A stretch of DNA of 19,809 nt, from assembly GCA_910585555.1 (NCBI GenBank), contig CAJUFU010000058.1:1-19809 (forward strand), read 5' to 3'. The notes under the pieces were generated by a model. That model searched no databases and had not been told where the DNA came from. It saw only the letters and a list, made by a program, of their open reading frames with translations. A program made the position numbers and the translations under genes. The DNA is from an uncultured Lachnospiraceae bacterium. Its GTDB lineage: Bacteria > Bacillota > Clostridia > Lachnospirales > Lachnospiraceae. Positions 1-7,033 of the stretch are shown piece after piece (within the stretch, counting starts at the first letter, position 1; each line of letters begins with the position of its first letter).

Positions 1-49
1 ACGAGATAATGAGCGGTGACTGGAGTTCAGACGTGTGCTCTTCCGATCT
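1..49 (+). other. Illumina adapter contamination (P7 end, index, read-2 primer)
   Basis: Bases 16-49 match the standard Illumina read-2 adapter, starting GTGACTGGAGTTCAGACG and ending CTCTTCCGATCT. Bases 1-7 (ACGAGAT) match the end of the P7 flow-cell oligo. Between them lie eight bases (8-15, AATGAGCG), exactly where the i7 index sits. This is library-construction sequence, not genome. Genomic sequence begins at about base 50, and the left edge is a contig or read end. Confidence 0.97.
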
Positions 50-155
50 AACCGCATAGCCACCAGTTATCTTTAAAAATACACAGCATTATTTTACTAT
101 ATCCACAGATTTATGCAAGTATTTTGTCCTGGTATGTCATTATTTGCATGTATTA
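50..155. other. gene-free stretch downstream of the hflK operon
   Basis: AT-rich sequence between the adapter and the stop codon of the DUF4037 gene. No ORF, RNA gene or clear intrinsic terminator was found. The operon transcript would run into it on the minus strand, so its terminator either lies beyond the contig end or is not recognisable. Confidence 0.5.
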
Positions 156-1103
156 CTATCCCTGCAGTTTTCCAAGCACCGCCCCAATATGATTCTGCAA
201 AAAATTATCCTGCAGATCAGACAAGCCCTGCGCATTCAACTCCTGCACCAAAATATTGCAGACCGCCTCAATAATCAGGACTCTTCCGTCATTGGTGTTC
301 AGGTTATACACATAGTCTGCGGCAGTCACTCCTTCCCAAGCTGCCGCCGGGTCCGGTATCTGATAAAGCAGGTTCAGCATATCTCCGATCTCTGAGCAGA
401 CCAAAAGGCCCTGCATTCCCCGATGCATCCATTTATAGAAGGGAGCATAGGTTTTGTTTAGAAGATAGACTAGGTGCATACTTTCCTTGACAAATTCTGT
501 AAGCGCCAATTCTGCCGCAATGCGTTCTCCTCTTTTCATGGCACGGGCATAGTTATACTGTCCGGCCTGGGCCGCCTTTGCCATACTGTCCGCAAGCTTT
601 CTAATCCACACGCCATGGGGATAATATTGCATAAGTCCTTCTCTGATATGGCTAAACTGCATAAGATGATCTGCAAAGACTTTGCCGTTTACTGCTGTGG
701 CTAACATTTCCTCCGGGATAGCAAGCCATTCTACATCTGTCTGCGGCACTGCAGCCCGGCCGATTATCTCTTTGTAAAAGGATTCCAGGCACAAAACCCC
801 TACCCGTCCTTTTCCTTGTTCTTCTTCTATTCGTCCGGCAAATCCCATGAAGTCTTTGGGAAGCGCATCATAAGCCGCCTGCATCTTAGGCCCATACTCT
901 CTATAAACTTCCTCTGGCAGCCAGATGCAGAAAGAAGGACCATAATCATGGTCCCTGGAGATGTCATCGTCAAATCCAAAGCACTCAGAGCCATATCCTG
1001 CAAGGCCGACCGCCGTCTGCCCCTTAATAGATGCAAATTGTTCCTCCAGCATTTTCCTGCCGTAGGCTTGGTAATATTTTTCAGCTACTTCCAACCCTTT
1101 CAT
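156..1103 (-). CDS. DUF4037 domain-containing protein (nucleotidyltransferase-like)
   Basis: This 315-residue cytosolic protein resembles the DUF4037 family. Near residues 36-55 it has a Gly-Ser stretch followed by an acidic motif (GSECFGFDDDISRDHDYGP), which looks like the Gly-Ser...Asp-x-Asp active site of nucleotidyltransferase-fold proteins. The remainder is helical and Trp/Tyr-rich, with no signal peptide or membrane segment. Its ATG overlaps the stop codon of the upstream TPR gene by four bases (ATGA, 1100-1103), so translation is probably coupled. It is the last gene of the hflK-hflC-TPR operon. The family assignment rests on remembered sequence character; substrate and biological role are unknown. 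An adenylyl- or nucleotidyl-transfer role is inference from the motif alone. Confidence 0.85.
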   Translation of the reverse strand: MKGLEVAEKYYQAYGRKMLEEQFASIKGQTAVGLAGYGSECFGFDDDISRDHDYGPSFCIWLPEEVYREYGPKMQAAYDALPKDFMGFAGRIEEEQGKGRVGVLCLESFYKEIIGRAAVPQTDVEWLAIPEEMLATAVNGKVFADHLMQFSHIREGLMQYYPHGVWIRKLADSMAKAAQAGQYNYARAMKRGERIAAELALTEFVKESMHLVYLLNKTYAPFYKWMHRGMQGLLVCSEIGDMLNLLYQIPDPAAAWEGVTAADYVYNLNTNDGRVLIIEAVCNILVQELNAQGLSDLQDNFLQNHIGAVLGKLQG

Positions 1104-1960
1104 CTGCGGTTCTTCTCCATCACTTCTCTGGCCTTATCCAAATATCTTTTCTGCTCCTGGACATTACCCATCCTCTCACAGACAGCCGCACAATTCTCGC
1201 AAAGAACACCGTAACTTACATTCTCTCCATAGTGAAGTTTCACTTTTTCCAGCGCCCGTTCATAGTATTCCAGCGCTTTATCATACTCTTCCATCCGAAA
1301 GCAGGCTTCTCCCATGCCTGCCAGCGCACCGCTATAGTGTTCATCGGATCCTTCTCCATCTTTCTCAAAGATAGCCAGCGCACGCTCCAAAAGCTCTCTG
1401 GCTTGTCCCGGCTCTGACACCTTAAAGTACACAAGCGCCAGATTGGTGAGGCTCACTGCAGTCTGTATCTCCCCGCCCTCTATTGTTTCCATAATAGCAA
1501 GGGCTTTCTTGGCACAGGCAATGGCCTCTTCGTTTTCTTCCATCTTCTCTAAGAGGATACTCATATTATTATAGAGTCCGGCATACCGATAATCCTCTGG
1601 CGGTATGATGCCTTCATAAATTTGAAGGGCCTGTCTGTACAGCCGCAAAGCCTGGGCATAATCCCCGGCCGCCCGATAGGCGGTAGCCGCATTCAAGAGC
1701 GTGGTTGCAAAATGTTCCGTATGCTCTAATTTTAATTCTTCCATCAAGAGAAGCACATCCTCCGCCGCCGTGTAGGCCTTCTGAAATGCCGACGTGCTGC
1801 GGTAAAATCCGATCATCTCATTACAGATGGAAATATAGGCCGCATAATCCTCCTCTTCTTTGGCCTGTGCCAGTGAAGCTTCCAAGAAAGAATCTATCTT
1901 GTCAATCTCGTTTTTTTCAAAATAAGAATCTAATGTTTCAAAGAAACTGTCAATATTCAT
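1100..1960 (-). CDS. tetratricopeptide repeat protein
   Basis: A 286-residue soluble protein built almost entirely of TPR helix pairs. At least five consecutive repeats are visible, each with the usual small-residue/Tyr pattern ending in an Ala-Leu pair: ...AQALRLYRQALQIYEG, ...EEAIACAKKALAIME, ...GQARELLERALAIFEK and ...DKALEYYERALEKVK. A divergent repeat closes the C-terminus. TPR proteins usually scaffold protein-protein contacts. No catalytic domain is attached. The gene follows hflC by 39 bases, with a Shine-Dalgarno GGAGG about ten bases before ATG, and overlaps the DUF4037 gene by four bases. A partnership with the DUF4037 protein is suggested by the overlap but is inference. The specific partner cannot be read from sequence. 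Confidence 0.88.
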   Translation of the reverse strand: MNIDSFFETLDSYFEKNEIDKIDSFLEASLAQAKEEEDYAAYISICNEMIGFYRSTSAFQKAYTAAEDVLLLMEELKLEHTEHFATTLLNAATAYRAAGDYAQALRLYRQALQIYEGIIPPEDYRYAGLYNNMSILLEKMEENEEAIACAKKALAIMETIEGGEIQTAVSLTNLALVYFKVSEPGQARELLERALAIFEKDGEGSDEHYSGALAGMGEACFRMEEYDKALEYYERALEKVKLHYGENVSYGVLCENCAAVCERMGNVQEQKRYLDKAREVMEKNRR

Positions 1961-1977
1961 ATCACTCTAACCTCCAT

Positions 1978-1996
1978 GTCACAGCTCTGCTGTGAC
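1978..1996 (-). repeat. perfect hairpin between hflC and the TPR gene
   Basis: An 8-bp perfect inverted repeat with a 3-base loop (GTCACAGC-TCT-GCTGTGAC on the plus strand) begins three bases beyond the hflC stop codon and ends just before the ribosome-binding site of the next gene. No T-run follows on the minus strand, so a full terminator is unlikely. It could stabilise the hflKC mRNA 3' end or lower expression of the downstream genes. Confidence 0.6.
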
Positions 1997-1999
1997 TCA

Positions 2000-3049
2000 C
2001 TAATATCTTCCGTTAAAAATCTGCGCAATCGGCGAGTCATCCGATAAAATCACCGTCTTGTTATCCCCAACCATACTCTCCTTCAATGCATCCAGCGCAC
2101 GCACAAAGGAATAGAAATCCGTCTTCTCCGGATCCGAATAGGCATCAGACAATATCCGCATATACTCGGCTTCTCCTTCTGCAATGGTGGCTTCCGCTTT
2201 TGCTTTGGCATCGGAAAGCATGATGGAAACTTCTTTGTCCGTGGTATTTTCTATTTTCTTCGCTTCGGACTTACCTTCTGCTGTATACTGTGCCGCAATA
2301 TTGCCGCGCTCTGAAATCATACGGGTATAGACAGCCTGCTTGTTATCATCCGGCAGGTCTAACTTTTTGACTTCCACCGCCACGATTTCTATACCATATT
2401 GTTCCTCCACATGATTGATCTGGCCCATGATTTCTTCTGTCAGGGATGTAATCTCAATCACTTCCTCTTCCTGGGAAAGGTTCAAATCATTGCCCACAAC
2501 GTCATTCTCCACTTCCGCCACAGTGATTGTCATCTTGCCGTCCCGGCTTCTGATGACTTCATCCTGTTTCATATTGGAGATAGTGTTCTTGGCCGCATTG
2601 TAGACAATGGCGTCAATACGTCCCTCCGCATTGCTCACAGAACAGCTCAGGGTCTGGGCAAATTTCAAAGGGTCTATCACATGCCAGAGGACATAACTGT
2701 CCACAATCATAGTCTTTTTATCCGAAGTGATCACATCCGATGCCGGCAGGTCATAAATCAAAAGCTCCTTTGGCACCGTATCCACGGACTCCACAAAAGG
2801 TATCTTAAAACTAAGCCCCGGTGCCGTCACCACCCTGTCCACACGTCCAAACTGTCTCACCAGCTTAAACTGATTTTGTTTGGTCACAATCATACTGTTA
2901 AGCAGAAGAAATACCGCCAGTAACGCAAGGGCGCCCACTGCCAAACCGGATTTGGAGTTTTTCTTCTTCTCTTTTTTGTTTTTCTTCTTCGTGCCGTCAG
3001 AATGAAAATATTCCACATTATCATTGTTGTTCTGTGTATATTCTGCCAT
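2000..3049 (-). CDS. hflC: HflC-like SPFH/band 7 membrane protein
   Basis: A 349-residue SPFH (stomatin/prohibitin/flotillin/HflK-C) protein. The N-terminus is hydrophilic and Lys/Asn-rich (residues 1-33), followed by one membrane segment at about 34-54 and a band 7 domain starting near FKLVRQFGRVDRVVTAPGLS. A long Ala/Glu-rich helical stretch follows (KAKAEATIAEGEAEYMRILS), typical of HflC. In characterised bacteria HflK and HflC form a large membrane cage around the FtsH protease and modulate it; that is family knowledge, not shown here. The gene starts two bases after the hflK stop codon, with its ribosome-binding site (GGGGAGG) inside the end of hflK, so the two are probably made in matched amounts. 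The length is normal and there is no sign of damage. Confidence 0.9.
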   Translation of the reverse strand: MAEYTQNNNDNVEYFHSDGTKKKNKKEKKKNSKSGLAVGALALLAVFLLLNSMIVTKQNQFKLVRQFGRVDRVVTAPGLSFKIPFVESVDTVPKELLIYDLPASDVITSDKKTMIVDSYVLWHVIDPLKFAQTLSCSVSNAEGRIDAIVYNAAKNTISNMKQDEVIRSRDGKMTITVAEVENDVVGNDLNLSQEEEVIEITSLTEEIMGQINHVEEQYGIEIVAVEVKKLDLPDDNKQAVYTRMISERGNIAAQYTAEGKSEAKKIENTTDKEVSIMLSDAKAKAEATIAEGEAEYMRILSDAYSDPEKTDFYSFVRALDALKESMVGDNKTVILSDDSPIAQIFNGRY

Positions 3050-3051
3050 GC

Positions 3052-4074
3052 TTATTCCGCCTCCCCTTCTGTATCACTCTCTGTAGTTCCATGATCAACC
3101 GTATCATTGATAGATGAAGAATTCTCTGTGACAAAACTGTCTAAGGGAAGTATTGTACTGGTATTCCCATCCGCACTCTCAATGACTACTTTGATTTCCG
3201 GCAGAATATCCTCCACCGCCTCATAGAACATACGTTTTTTCGTCACCTCCGGGTACTTGGCATATTCCTCATACATGGCATTAAATCTTGCCACCTGACC
3301 GTTAGCCTCATTGATGCGCTGCTGCTTAGTTGCTTCCGCATCCTGTAAAATCTTATCAGATTCTGCCTCCGCTCCCGGTATCTGCTCATTGCGGTATTTA
3401 TTGGCATTGTTTAAGGCCGTCTCTTTTCCCTGTTTGGCCGTCTCCACTTCTTTGAAGGCGTTTTCTACCTCTGTGGTGGGTGGTGTGGCATCCTGAATCG
3501 TGATATTGACCAACTGAATACCAATATCATAGTCATCCAGTTTATCTAAAATCATCTGCTTGATATTGGACTGAATCTCATTCTTTCCGGTAGTCAGCAC
3601 ACTGTCCACGCTGTAGGAACCGATGGTAGTCCTGATGCAGTTCTGGGCTATATTTTTTAAAATCAGTTCCGGGTTTTCCGAAGCATATAATGCTTTCACC
3701 GGATCCGTCACCCGATATTCGGCATAGAAGTCCACATAGATAAAATTATAATCTGATGTAATCATCAGGGCATCTTCCATATCCTCTCCCATATCCTGCT
3801 GGTAACCGATTGTAAAGCCCTGAATCGTGGTATTTACTTTTGTGACCGTCTGTATAAATGGTATTTTAAAGTGAAGTCCCGGCGTTGTGACAGCCTTTGG
3901 AAACCCAAACGTAGTTACGACTGCCTGTTCCTCCTCCTGGATGGAATAATAGGCGTTACCCGCCAAAACAAATAACACCATAACCGCCGCCACAATCTTG
4001 GCGCTGGTCAGCCATTTCCCCATCCGCACTTTACCCGGACCCTGCTCTTTCATCTTTTTATTTTGTCCAAACAT
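3052..4074 (-). CDS. hflK: HflK-like SPFH/band 7 membrane protein
   Basis: A 340-residue partner of HflC and the first gene of a four-gene operon. A short basic N-terminus precedes a single membrane segment at about residues 24-43. The SPFH domain then begins with EEEQAVVTTFGFPKAVTTPG, a clear HflK signature. The C-terminal half holds an Ala/Glu/Gln-rich helix (AEATKQQRINEANGQVARFN) and an acidic Ser/Thr-rich tail. It lacks the long Gly-rich N-terminus of proteobacterial HflK, and is shorter for that reason. The start is supported by AAGGAGG six bases upstream of ATG. The expected role is as the second subunit of the HflK-HflC cage that regulates FtsH. FtsH itself is not in this window. Confidence 0.9.
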   Translation of the reverse strand: MFGQNKKMKEQGPGKVRMGKWLTSAKIVAAVMVLFVLAGNAYYSIQEEEQAVVTTFGFPKAVTTPGLHFKIPFIQTVTKVNTTIQGFTIGYQQDMGEDMEDALMITSDYNFIYVDFYAEYRVTDPVKALYASENPELILKNIAQNCIRTTIGSYSVDSVLTTGKNEIQSNIKQMILDKLDDYDIGIQLVNITIQDATPPTTEVENAFKEVETAKQGKETALNNANKYRNEQIPGAEAESDKILQDAEATKQQRINEANGQVARFNAMYEEYAKYPEVTKKRMFYEAVEDILPEIKVVIESADGNTSTILPLDSFVTENSSSINDTVDHGTTESDTEGEAE

Positions 4075-4144
4075 GATTTCCTCCTTTACGGCTCCTTAGA
4101 CAATCTATAAAATTCCCTGCTTTCCTCTGCAAGGCATCTATGTT

Positions 4145-4150
4145 ATTATA
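4145..4150 (-). promoter_or_regulatory. possible -10 element for the hflK operon
   Basis: On the minus strand a perfect TATAAT lies about 70 bases upstream of the hflK ATG, in the 152-base divergent intergenic region. No good -35 hexamer is present at 17-18 bases spacing (TAGTTT or TTAGTT). This is therefore only a candidate in an AT-rich region. Confidence 0.3.
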
Positions 4151-4226
4151 TATCATGACTGCAAGAAAAACTAATAAAAATTTACTAAAAATAATAAACA
4201 AATAGCTGGAAAGGTTGGATTTACAC

Positions 4227-4973
4227 ATGAGAATTATCTTTATCAGACACGGCGACCCCGATTATCAGAATGATACACTGACCGAAAAAGGAATCCGGGA
4301 AGCAAAACTGCTCTCAGAGCGGGTAGTAAAATGGGACAATGTCACCCAGTTTTATTGTTCGCCCCTGGGCCGGGCTAAAAAGACTGCCTCTTATTCCCTA
4401 GAAAAAACAGGAAGGGAAGCCATCACCTATGAATGGCTTAAAGAGTTTTCCTATTTTATTGACGACCCAGTGACCAAAAGGCACGGCGTGCCCTGGGATT
4501 TCATGCCAGAATACTGGACACAGATTCCACAGATGTATGACAAAGATGGTTGGAAAGAGGCCGAAATTTACCATTCTAACCCGGAACTTCTGCCGGCTTA
4601 TGAAGAGGTTTGTGAAGGATTAGACAATCTGCTTGCTTCTTATGGCTACAGACGGCACAAAAATTACTATGTCACCGCCCCCAAAGAAACCATCGCCTGT
4701 GATGCTGCCAGAAGCAAGCAGGATACTATCGTCATCTTCTGTCATCTGGGTGTTACCTGTATGATGATGAGCCACCTGTTAGGCGTCTCTCCGGCTGTCT
4801 TACTGCACGGTCTTTACCTAGCGCCCACTTCCATCACCGTTCTCGCCTCAGAAGAACGGATGAACGGCAATGCGTATTTCCGGGCACAGGTCATGGGAGA
4901 TACCGCACATCTCATAAATGGCGGGGAGCCTATCTCTGCCGCCGGTTATTTTGCGGATGTTTTCCAAGGATAA
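4227..4973 (+). CDS. histidine phosphatase family protein
   Basis: A 248-residue cytosolic protein of the histidine phosphatase (phosphoglycerate mutase-like) superfamily. The catalytic RHG motif is at residues 7-9 (MRIIFIRHGDP), followed by the usual TEKGIREAKLL helix and the CSPLGRAKKTA segment carrying a phosphate-binding Arg. The second catalytic histidine is in VIFCHLGVTCMMM near the C-terminus. The reading frame is open back to a TTG at 4215, but that lies directly against the GGAAAGG ribosome-binding site. ATG 4227, twelve bases further on, is therefore the likely start. Substrate cannot be told from sequence; family members act on phospho-sugars, nucleotides or cofactor intermediates. 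It is a single gene, divergent from hflK and convergent with trpS. Confidence 0.87.
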   Translation: MRIIFIRHGDPDYQNDTLTEKGIREAKLLSERVVKWDNVTQFYCSPLGRAKKTASYSLEKTGREAITYEWLKEFSYFIDDPVTKRHGVPWDFMPEYWTQIPQMYDKDGWKEAEIYHSNPELLPAYEEVCEGLDNLLASYGYRRHKNYYVTAPKETIACDAARSKQDTIVIFCHLGVTCMMMSHLLGVSPAVLLHGLYLAPTSITVLASEERMNGNAYFRAQVMGDTAHLINGGEPISAAGYFADVFQG

Positions 4974-4993
4974 AAATCGAGCAAAGCTCGATT
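4972..4993 (-). terminator. intrinsic terminator, likely for trpS
   Basis: Read on the minus strand, AATCGAGC-TTT-GCTCGATT forms an 8-bp stem with a 3-base loop that runs straight into a T tract (TTTTTA). It lies about 65 bases beyond the trpS stop codon and overlaps the stop codon of the convergent phosphatase gene. The stem is present on the plus strand too, but no T tract follows there. Confidence 0.55.
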
Positions 4994-4994
4994 A

Positions 4995-5053
4995 CGAGGA
5001 CTGCTTCGCAGCCTCGGATGTAACCGAGAAGTTTCCTATACCATAAAGGAAAC
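4995..5053. repeat. cluster of small hairpins between convergent genes
   Basis: Three further inverted repeats follow the terminator stem. The first is 4995-5016, CGAGG-A-CTGC-TTC-GCAG-CCTCG, a 9-bp stem with one bulge. The second is 5013-5028, CTCGG-ATGTAA-CCGAG, which shares bases with the first so the two exclude each other. The third is 5031-5053, GTTTCCT-9 nt-AGGAAAC. They sit between the 3' ends of the phosphatase gene and trpS. They may act as bidirectional transcript ends or be a dispersed intergenic repeat. Confidence 0.5.
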
Positions 5054-5058
5054 GCGTC

Positions 5059-6063
5059 TTAGCGGACTCTTTCCGGGAATCCTACTTTTTTTTGTACCTT
5101 GCGCAGGGTCTTTGTGGCATAGTAGTTGGCCTTCTCTCCATTTTCCTTAATGATCTTATCAATATAATCTTTGTTCCTGCCAAGGTCCTCATATTTATCC
5201 TGCAGAGGTTTTAGGACACTCACCACGGCTTCTCCCACCGCCATCTTAAAGTCGCCGTATCCTTTGCCGTCGAATTCCCGCTCTGTCTCCTCCGGTGTCT
5301 TGCCTGTGCAGACACAGTAAATATCGATCAGATTATGGATGCCCGGCTGCTCATCTCTGTAACGCACCTGTGCCTCCGAATCTGTGACAGCCCGCTTAAA
5401 CTTGCGGATGATCGTGTCCGGGTCATCCATCAGATAAATGCTGGCATTGGGATTTTCGTCCGACTTGGACATCTTTTTCTCCGGGTTTTGCAGGCTCTTA
5501 ATGCTGGCGCCGGTTTTGCCCACGTAAGGTTCCGGAATCGTAAAGACATCTCCATAAATGGCATTAAAACGCTGCGCAATATCCCTGGTGATTTCTAAAT
5601 GCTGTAACTGATCCTTGCCCACCGGCACTACGTCCGCCTGGTAGAGCAGAATATCCGCCGCCATCAGCACGGGATATGTAAATAGCCCTGCGTTGATATT
5701 GTCCGCATGTTTTGCCGCCTTATCTTTAAACTGTGTCATGCGGTTTAATTCCCCCATATAAGTAAAGCAGTTTAGAATCCAGGAAAGCTCTGCATGTCCA
5801 GACACATGGGACTGGTAATAAAGGCAGTTCTTCTCCGGGTCGATTCCCGCCGCAATATAGAGTGTCAAAAGATTCCTGGCGCGTCTTCTAAGCTCTGCCG
5901 GGTCCTGTCTGATTGTGATGGAGTGCAGATCTACCACAGAATAAAAACACTGGTATTCATCACAGAGGGTAACCCAGTTCTTCAGCGCTCCCAGATAATT
6001 GCCCAGCGTCAGATTGCCCGTAGCCTGCATTCCGCTGAATAATACTTTATTTCCATCTATCAT
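5059..6063 (-). CDS. trpS: tryptophan--tRNA ligase
   Basis: A 334-residue class I aminoacyl-tRNA synthetase that charges tRNA-Trp with tryptophan using ATP. The HIGH-type motif appears as TGNLTLGNYLG (residues 15-25) and the KMSKS loop as KKMSKSDEN (196-204), both characteristic of TrpRS. Length matches the usual bacterial enzyme (about 330). The tryptophan-pocket region GLFTYPVLMAADILLYQADV is intact. ATG is preceded by GAGGAGG at nine bases spacing. The 88-base leader to the next upstream gene is too short for a T-box riboswitch, so classical tRNA-dependent control is not visible. A stable hairpin (6113-6145) lies in that leader. Confidence 0.97.
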   Translation of the reverse strand: MIDGNKVLFSGMQATGNLTLGNYLGALKNWVTLCDEYQCFYSVVDLHSITIRQDPAELRRRARNLLTLYIAAGIDPEKNCLYYQSHVSGHAELSWILNCFTYMGELNRMTQFKDKAAKHADNINAGLFTYPVLMAADILLYQADVVPVGKDQLQHLEITRDIAQRFNAIYGDVFTIPEPYVGKTGASIKSLQNPEKKMSKSDENPNASIYLMDDPDTIIRKFKRAVTDSEAQVRYRDEQPGIHNLIDIYCVCTGKTPEETEREFDGKGYGDFKMAVGEAVVSVLKPLQDKYEDLGRNKDYIDKIIKENGEKANYYATKTLRKVQKKVGFPERVR

Positions 6064-6112
6064 TTTTCATTGCCTCCTCACTTATACTTGTACCAAAAAT
6101 CAGTTTATCATC

Positions 6113-6145
6113 GCCCTTTCCTTTCGTCAACCGAAAAGAAAGGGC
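6113..6145 (-). terminator. strong hairpin upstream of trpS; possible terminator of the Cys-rich gene
   Basis: GCCCTTTC and GAAAGGGC form an outer 8-bp stem, then one C/A mismatch, an inner 5-bp stem (TTTCG/CGAAA) and a 5-base loop. It lies six bases beyond the stop codon of the cysteine-rich gene on the minus strand. No T tract follows directly; TTTTT appears about 12 bases later. A weak terminator or an mRNA-stabilising hairpin is the likely role. Confidence 0.45.
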
Positions 6146-6151
6146 GCGTAA

Positions 6152-6379
6152 TTACTTCTCTTCACAGCCACAAGTAGCGCCGTTGCCGCTATACGGTCTC
6201 GACTCGAAACGTGGCTCAAATCTTGGTTCATCACACGGACATGGCTCCGGCTCTCTGTTCCGGCAGGGCGGTTTCGGCGGGTCTACTTCACAACCGCATC
6301 CCCCATCTTGCTGGCCGCAGATTCCATTTCCGTTCTGTCCGCAGAATAATAACAACAGAAGGATCCAACAACAATTCAT
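6152..6379 (-). CDS. small cysteine-rich protein with hydrophobic N-terminus
   Basis: A 75-residue protein of unusual composition. Residues 1-14 form a short hydrophobic block with two cysteines at its front (MNCCWILLLLLFCG). A Gly/Cys-rich segment follows, then a Pro/Glu/Arg-rich part with a repeated PRFEPRFESRP unit and a terminal CGCEEK. There are eleven cysteines in all. I have seen similar CCWI-LLLL-FC proteins of unknown function in Clostridia; some are annotated as chorion-like high-cysteine proteins, though I cannot verify that here. A good Shine-Dalgarno (AAGGAGATGAGG) precedes ATG. A coat or surface structural role, or metal binding, is possible but speculative. A sigma-K-like -10 element lies upstream (6410-6418). 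Confidence 0.72.
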   Translation of the reverse strand: MNCCWILLLLLFCGQNGNGICGQQDGGCGCEVDPPKPPCRNREPEPCPCDEPRFEPRFESRPYSGNGATCGCEEK

Positions 6380-6409
6380 AATGCCTCATCTCCTTTTTTA
6401 CTCATATCA

Positions 6410-6418
6410 TATCCTATG
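6410..6418 (-). promoter_or_regulatory. sigma-K-like -10 element (speculative)
   Basis: On the minus strand CATAGGATA fits the CATANNNTA core reported for mother-cell sigma-K promoters, 31 bases upstream of the ATG of the cysteine-rich gene. The -35 region at 16-17 bases does not show the expected AC. The same sequence also contains TATGAT, a fair vegetative -10, so assignment is open. Confidence 0.25.
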
Positions 6419-6463
6419 CAGTCTAAAAGGAGACGCCACTTGTCCTGTTGTCCTTATTGTTCT

Positions 6464-7021
6464 CTATGCTGTTTTGTTTCCTTTCTGTCTTCTGAGCATC
6501 CTTGTCCGGATATAACGGAAGGTTTTCTCCTCTCCCTGCTCCGCCAGCATATGCAGTAAAAACTCCAGCATCCTTTTGGTCTTCGGGTGCAGCGGCGGCG
6601 GTGTCTTGGCCGAACTATAATAGGCCAAAGGATCCTGGTCCTTATAGGCCTCTTTATGATACACTTTACAGGCGGCTACCCTGTCCATAAACATTTCCAC
6701 CACATAACGCACGGGCATCGGCGCAGGCGCCATGCCTCCTGCAATATCACGGGTGCTGTAATCTATCCAGTATTCATAGTGATGCTTATTGCGTCCTTTG
6801 TGGTGCAGCCAGGCGGAGGAATAACCAATCTTTTCTCTCTCCGCATTATTGGGGCTTCTATCCCCCTGCCAGTATCTGGCCCCCACAATAAACTCCGTCG
6901 GGCTGTATTTGGAAAGGTCATGCAGAAGTCCCTGCCGGTAGAGCCCTACCTTGAAACATCCCTGCAAAACCAGCCATTTATGATATGTGATTGTCTGAAA
7001 GTGTTTCCACGCCTTATTCAT
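6464..7021 (-). CDS. DUF5662 family protein
   Basis: A 185-residue cytosolic protein that I recognise as DUF5662 from its His/Asp-rich motifs: GLLHDLSKYSPTEF near residues 31-44 and AWLHHKGRNKHHYEYW near 90-105. The spaced His-Asp and His-His motifs resemble the metal-binding pattern of HD-domain phosphohydrolases, so a metal-dependent hydrolase is plausible but unproven. There is no signal peptide. It starts 12 bases after the GH13 stop codon, with AAGGATGG as ribosome-binding site, so it is co-transcribed with the GH13 gene. Nothing in the sequence links it functionally to glycan metabolism. Confidence 0.82.
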   Translation of the reverse strand: MNKAWKHFQTITYHKWLVLQGCFKVGLYRQGLLHDLSKYSPTEFIVGARYWQGDRSPNNAEREKIGYSSAWLHHKGRNKHHYEYWIDYSTRDIAGGMAPAPMPVRYVVEMFMDRVAACKVYHKEAYKDQDPLAYYSSAKTPPPLHPKTKRMLEFLLHMLAEQGEEKTFRYIRTRMLRRQKGNKTA

Positions 7022-7033
7022 AAATATCCATCC

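Noticed and set aside
4215..4226. TTG start for the histidine phosphatase
   Set aside because: It directly abuts the GGAAAGG ribosome-binding site. ATG 4227 has suitable spacing and leads straight into the RHG motif.
6064..6151. T-box riboswitch upstream of trpS
   Set aside because: The space to the previous gene is only 88 bases, and no T-box consensus or specifier stem is visible.
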